A stretch of DNA of 9,531 bases from an uncultured Carnobacterium sp. (lineage in GTDB: Bacteria; Bacillota; Bacilli; Lactobacillales; Aerococcaceae). Of the stretch, positions 6,520-9,531 are shown piece by piece. The stretch's first letter is position 1. The number at the start of each line of letters is the position of its first letter. Below the pieces are notes generated by a model, which was given only the letters and a program-made list of their open reading frames with translations, was not told the origin of the DNA and searched no databases. The DNA lies in assembly GCA_937967765.1 (NCBI GenBank), contig CALCML010000077.1, positions 1 to 9,531 of the forward strand. The letters run 5' to 3'. Position numbers and translations under genes: made by a program.

Positions 6520-7661
6520 TGCTGGCAGTAGGGTTAATGTCTGGAACATCTTTAGATGGTGTGGATACGGTCCTTTGTGAAATTACAGGGTACGATGAAT
6601 CCACACAAGTAAAACAATTAAACTTTATTACGATAGATATTCCGGAAAGTTTAAGAGCAAAAATCAGAAAATGCTGTAGCAGAGAATTAATCCCTGTGGA
6701 TTTAATCTGTTCCTTGAATTTTGAATTAGGCTATCTTTTTGCGGGTGCAGTAAAACGTATTTGCAAAGAGTCCAATGTCCAATTAGAAGATTTGTCGTTC
6801 ATCGCAAGTCATGGGCAAACTATTTTCCATATTCCGAAAGCTTATGATGATTATGTGCCAAGTACACTTCAAATCGGAGAAGCGGCAATCATTGCGAATG
6901 AATGTAAAACAGAGGTGATTTCAAACTTCCGCGTGATGGATATGGCGGTAGGTGGGGAAGGAGCACCTTTAGTTCCTTATAGTGAAACTTTACTATATGG
7001 TGAAGATTATCAAGCAGTGGCGCTGCAGAATATCGGAGGTATCGGAAATGTGACAGTTCTTCCTAAAAAGGGAGATGAGAAAAAAGTCATTGCTTTCGAT
7101 ACGGGCCCAGGGAATATGATGATTGATGAAGCTGTTCGAACTTTTTATGGAGAGAAGTATGATAAGGATGGATTCTATGCTCGACAAGGAAAGATGATAC
7201 CGCAACTGGCGGATGAGCTAAAAGGGCATCCTTACTTTAAGATGGATCTTCCGAAAACCACGGGTAGAGAAATGTTTGGAGAACATTTTACAAGAGGGCT
7301 TCTTGAGAAGTATCGCTCTAATGATGAGAACGACATTATTCATACGTTAACGTGGTTTACGGCCTATTCGATTGCATATCATTATAAGAAACATTTGATT
7401 GGTGCATATGATTTGAAGAAGTGCATTGTTGGTGGCGGAGGTGCCTATAATTCTTATCTACTTGAGCTCATCCAAAAAGAGATGCCAGAAGTTCAAGTGA
7501 TTACACAAGAAGAACATGGTTTTTCTTCTGAAGCAAAAGAAGCATTGGCATTCGTGATTTTAGGGAATCAAACGTATCATAGAAGGCCATCTAATGTTCC
7601 TTCTGCAACTGGTGCTAAGAAAAGTGTCATCTTAGGTCAAATTACCTATCCGACTTTATAA
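6519..7661 (+). CDS. anmK: Anhydro-N-acetylmuramic acid kinase AnmK
   Basis: AnmK hydrolyses the 1,6-anhydro ring of anhydro-MurNAc and phosphorylates C6 with ATP, giving MurNAc-6P, the substrate of MurQ. The 380-residue protein fits the family (about 370). It begins with the ATP-binding signature GLMSGTSLDGVD (5-16) and continues with ASHGQTIFH (97-104), ISNFRVMDMAVGGEGAPLVPY (135-154), NIGGIGNVT (171-179) and AFDTGPGN, whose Asp194 is the expected catalytic base. A C-terminal CIVGGGGAYNSYL and TGAKKSVILGQITYP complete the family pattern. AAGGAGG at 6505-6511 precedes the ATG, which shares a base with the regulator stop (TAATG). It is the last rightward gene, closed by a strong terminator. 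Anhydro-MurNAc arises from lytic transglycosylases, so the gene implies that the cell meets such products, its own or those of neighbours. Confidence 0.96.
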   Translation: MLAVGLMSGTSLDGVDTVLCEITGYDESTQVKQLNFITIDIPESLRAKIRKCCSRELIPVDLICSLNFELGYLFAGAVKRICKESNVQLEDLSFIASHGQTIFHIPKAYDDYVPSTLQIGEAAIIANECKTEVISNFRVMDMAVGGEGAPLVPYSETLLYGEDYQAVALQNIGGIGNVTVLPKKGDEKKVIAFDTGPGNMMIDEAVRTFYGEKYDKDGFYARQGKMIPQLADELKGHPYFKMDLPKTTGREMFGEHFTRGLLEKYRSNDENDIIHTLTWFTAYSIAYHYKKHLIGAYDLKKCIVGGGGAYNSYLLELIQKEMPEVQVITQEEHGFSSEAKEALAFVILGNQTYHRRPSNVPSATGAKKSVILGQITYPTL

Positions 7662-7668
7662 AAAACAA

Positions 7669-7708
7669 AAATGCCTATTGTGAATTTTCACAATAGGCAT
7701 TTGTTTTT
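7669..7708. terminator. Bidirectional terminator between anmK and the sugar kinase gene
   Basis: A perfect 15-base stem (7669-7683 with 7688-7702) closes a four-base loop. A T-run at 7704-7708 serves the rightward strand. The A-rich stretch at 7661-7670 gives T-runs on the leftward strand. The two flanking genes converge here, and the kinase stop codon (7707-7709) overlaps the edge of the element. Confidence 0.93.
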
Positions 7709-8558
7709 ATAAATAAAAGACACTTTCCGTTGCCGATTTAGAGGGAATAATATTTAAACATTTCTGAGAAGACTCAATTGCAGAAATACAACTATTCAGT
7801 ACTGTGAAATTTTTCTTAACGACACTTCCTTCAAAAGCGACAGGAATGATAGTTTCATTGTTACAAGACAATAGTGTTCTTGCAATATCTTTTCCAGCTT
7901 GTTGAGCGAGAGTGTGTAAAAAGTAATTGGCGTCATGTGTGCTGCAAAAGCTAGCAAGTTTTGCAACTTCTGTTTTTGGTTTTGAATAAACCGTTTGTAC
8001 AATAGTACTTCTGTCAGGGAAGAGTTCTTCCAGCGTAGGAACTAATTCGCAGAAATCTAAAGGAGATTCAGCAAAGTCTAGATAGTCAATATATGTTTTT
8101 AAAATCTGTTTTCCAATCCAGTAGCCACTACCTTCATCTCCTAAAATATGTCCCCATCCACCTTTTTGAATAAAGTTTCCATCCTTCCTGGAGAGAAGAG
8201 AAGAACCTGTTCCTGCGATGAATAGATTTCCATCGTTATTTTTGAAAGTAGCAATATGACTCATTTTTAAGTCAGAATCAACCACGAAACGACAACTGAT
8301 TTTTTCGCTAAAAGCCAAACTAAGTTTGTCAATTACGGTGCTAGCTCCTGCCATACCAATAGAAATACAGTTGATATCTGAATATTGGGAATTGTTATTT
8401 GAGAGTAAGTGCTCAATAACTTTTACTACATTTGATACTGCAAGCTCGAAGTTTACAATCGGATTTCCCATCTCTCCAATATATTCATCAACGATTTCAT
8501 GATCCTTGTATAAAACTCCTTTTGTCTTTGTACCTCCGCCATCAATTCCGATTCTCAT
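7707..8558 (-). CDS. BadF/BadG-type sugar kinase, probably N-acetylglucosamine (or MurNAc) kinase
   Basis: This is an ATP-dependent kinase of the BadF/BadG/BcrA/BcrD ATPase family, which includes GlcNAc kinases and the Clostridium MurK kinase for GlcNAc and MurNAc. The 283-residue product begins MRIGIDGGGTKTKG, the phosphate-1 loop. Next come GNPIVN (31-36), SIGMAGAS, a likely catalytic Asp96 in VVDSD, the phosphate-2 loop AGTGSS (115-120), GGWGHILGDEGSGYWIG (133-149) and an adenosine-site motif, VAFEGSVVKK. The C-terminus (SATESVFYL) lacks the GAL-type ending common in the family. The start is the ATG at 8558, seven bases after AAAGGAG; an upstream in-frame ATG at 8579 lies before that site. 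In context it would phosphorylate the GlcNAc set free by MupG, or MurNAc. Which sugar it uses cannot be told from sequence. A terminator of the upstream regulator makes it likely to have its own promoter. Confidence 0.9.
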   Translation of the reverse strand: MRIGIDGGGTKTKGVLYKDHEIVDEYIGEMGNPIVNFELAVSNVVKVIEHLLSNNNSQYSDINCISIGMAGASTVIDKLSLAFSEKISCRFVVDSDLKMSHIATFKNNDGNLFIAGTGSSLLSRKDGNFIQKGGWGHILGDEGSGYWIGKQILKTYIDYLDFAESPLDFCELVPTLEELFPDRSTIVQTVYSKPKTEVAKLASFCSTHDANYFLHTLAQQAGKDIARTLLSCNNETIIPVAFEGSVVKKNFTVLNSCISAIESSQKCLNIIPSKSATESVFYL

Positions 8559-8565
8559 AGTAAAA

Positions 8566-8572
8566 CTCCTTT
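8566..8572 (-). promoter_or_regulatory. Ribosome binding site that fixes the kinase start
   Basis: On the minus strand AAAGGAG stands seven bases before the ATG at 8558-8556. The alternative in-frame ATG at 8579 lies upstream of this site with nothing comparable before it, so the seven extra residues (MYERSFT) are not part of the protein. Confidence 0.88.
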
Positions 8573-8633
8573 CATACATATTATTGATTAAGATAAATGG
8601 TTTGAGTTTGGATAGTCCCCTAAAAAGCTATAG

Positions 8634-8656
8634 AAAAACCACCCAGAAAAGGGTGG
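8634..8656 (-). terminator. Rho-independent terminator of the second RpiR gene
   Basis: Read leftward, CCACCC (complement of 8656-8651) pairs with GGGTGG (complement of 8644-8639) around a six-base loop and is followed by TTTTT (8638-8634). It starts 35 bases after the regulator stop. The remaining 8573-8633 must carry any promoter of the kinase; I see no good -35/-10 pair there. Confidence 0.85.
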
Positions 8657-8690
8657 GACTCTAAGTTACAGAAAAGTAGTGATTTTAATA

Positions 8691-9494
8691 TTATTTTCTC
8701 AATTCATGGGTTAACTTGTAGCTGCTTTCTAGAATGTCGTTTTCACGGCTTTCGTCTTTTTGAAGAAGACCTAAGTAGAGTAAGTCGACTAAAAAGAGCG
8801 AGTCGTTACGACTGGTAATCGCTGCAGAACGAATCGATTTTTCATGGCGAGGAACTTTGAGGCAATAGGTGCTGAGAGCGTCTAGATTGCCATTGCCTTG
8901 CGCGGTAATGGAAACCGTTGGGATTCCACGTTTTTTAGCGATATCGAACGCTGCAGTCACTTCTCTTGTGTTTGCAGAGTAGCTGACCCCAATCACTAAG
9001 TCTTTTTCGGTAGCGTTACTCAAACTAGCTAATTGAATATGAGAGTCAGTGTGGTAGACGATATTTTTACCGATACGGCTAAGTTTAAAGTAAATGTCAC
9101 TGCAGACCATCCCTGAAGCGCCAACCCCAAAAGTGTAGATTCTACGCGCGTTCTTAAGTAAGTCAATGACGCGGTCAAGTGTGTCGTCGTCAATCAGTTC
9201 AACCGTCATTTCATAAGAACGAGTAACCGTCTTAATTAATTTGGATTGAATGGTTTTAATCGAGTCATCCTTGTCGATTTGTTCATCGATAGATTGTGAA
9301 TTTTGCTGTGCTAAATTCACTTTGAAACGAGAATAAGAACGGAACCCAATTTTTTTAATATATTTACTAATAGAAGAAGACGATACCCCAATTTCATCTG
9401 CTAATACATGAATGCTCGAAGAAAGCACGATATCAGAGTGTTTGGCGATAAATTCTTCAATTTTTTTATCTGTGGGTGTTAAAAACTTTTTCAT
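8691..9494 (-). CDS. Second RpiR-family transcriptional regulator
   Basis: This 267-residue protein has an N-terminal HTH_6 domain (about 1-65), with helix-turn-helix region IHVLADEIGVSSSSISKYIKKIGF, and a SIS phosphosugar-binding domain (about 105-245). The SIS loops are GVGASGMV (123-130) and SYSANTREV (171-179), followed by AAITSRNDSLF. It is clearly a diverged paralogue of the regulator at 5677-6519, not a copy: the sugar-phosphate loop reads SANT where the other has SGET. It is transcribed leftward towards the kinase but ends in its own terminator. It may control the kinase, itself, or genes to the right of the window. The ATG at 9494 has a moderate site (GGTAGGG) five bases upstream, and the product starts MKKFLTPTDKKIEEFI as expected. 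The ligand is unknown; GlcNAc-6P or MurNAc-6P would fit. Confidence 0.92.
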   Translation of the reverse strand: MKKFLTPTDKKIEEFIAKHSDIVLSSSIHVLADEIGVSSSSISKYIKKIGFRSYSRFKVNLAQQNSQSIDEQIDKDDSIKTIQSKLIKTVTRSYEMTVELIDDDTLDRVIDLLKNARRIYTFGVGASGMVCSDIYFKLSRIGKNIVYHTDSHIQLASLSNATEKDLVIGVSYSANTREVTAAFDIAKKRGIPTVSITAQGNGNLDALSTYCLKVPRHEKSIRSAAITSRNDSLFLVDLLYLGLLQKDESRENDILESSYKLTHELRK

Positions 9495-9514
9495 GGAATC
9501 CCTACCTTTTTCGA

Positions 9515-9527
9515 GAAATATTGTTTC
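9515..9527. promoter_or_regulatory. Possible operator palindrome upstream of the second RpiR gene
   Basis: GAAATATTGTTTC is an inverted repeat of the form GAAA-N5-TTTC, 20 bases before the regulator start. RpiR-family repressors bind palindromes of this general kind and often control themselves, so it is a reasonable candidate operator. It is short and AT-rich, the region is cut by the window edge, and no second copy was found in the other gaps. Confidence 0.35.
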
Positions 9528-9531
9528 CGAT

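Noticed and set aside
8559..8579. Longer kinase start at 8579
   Set aside because: The strong AAAGGAG at 8572-8566 lies downstream of this ATG, and the family N-terminus is MxIGIDGGGTKT.
8573..8633. Promoter for the kinase (AATAAT/TAATAT-like string)
   Set aside because: A promoter is expected here, but no -35 element at 16-18 bases could be found, so no position is claimed.

Overview
The window is an AT-rich stretch with strong AGGAGG-type ribosome binding sites, short intergenic gaps, hairpin-plus-T-tract terminators and PTS sugar transport. All of this points to a low-GC Gram-positive bacterium, most likely of the order Lactobacillales (Enterococcus, Vagococcus or Carnobacterium-like). 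That placement is inferred from gene style, not from a database search.

Positions 2 to 7661 hold one rightward gene cluster. The order is: the 3' part of murQ (MurNAc-6-phosphate etherase), a lactose/cellobiose-type PTS IIA, a small unknown three-helix membrane protein, PTS IIB, PTS IIC, mupG (DUF871/GH170 6-phospho-N-acetylmuramidase), a GH1 6-phospho-beta-glycosidase, an RpiR/MurR-type regulator and anmK (anhydro-MurNAc kinase). murQ/IIA and RpiR/anmK each overlap by one base (TAATG). A hairpin with a short T-run after IIC divides the cluster into a PTS half and an enzyme/regulator half. The cluster's promoter lies upstream of the window.

A long bidirectional terminator (about 7669-7708) separates anmK from two leftward genes. 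These are a BadF/BadG-type sugar kinase, probably acting on an amino sugar such as GlcNAc, and a second RpiR-type regulator that ends in its own terminator. The regulator's start lies at the right edge of the window, where a GAAA-N5-TTTC palindrome may be an operator.

Together the genes read as a cell-wall sugar salvage island. The PTS would import and phosphorylate a peptidoglycan-derived disaccharide. MupG would split MurNAc-6P-GlcNAc, and GH1 could split a 6-phosphorylated beta-disaccharide with another sugar at the non-reducing end. AnmK would turn anhydro-MurNAc into MurNAc-6P, MurQ would turn MurNAc-6P into GlcNAc-6P plus D-lactate, and the kinase would rescue free GlcNAc. All routes converge on GlcNAc-6P; nagA and nagB are not in the window. 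The unusual points are the cellobiose/chitobiose-family PTS in place of a MurP-type glucose-family transporter, its unknown small membrane partner, and the coexistence of mupG, GH1 and anmK in one cluster.
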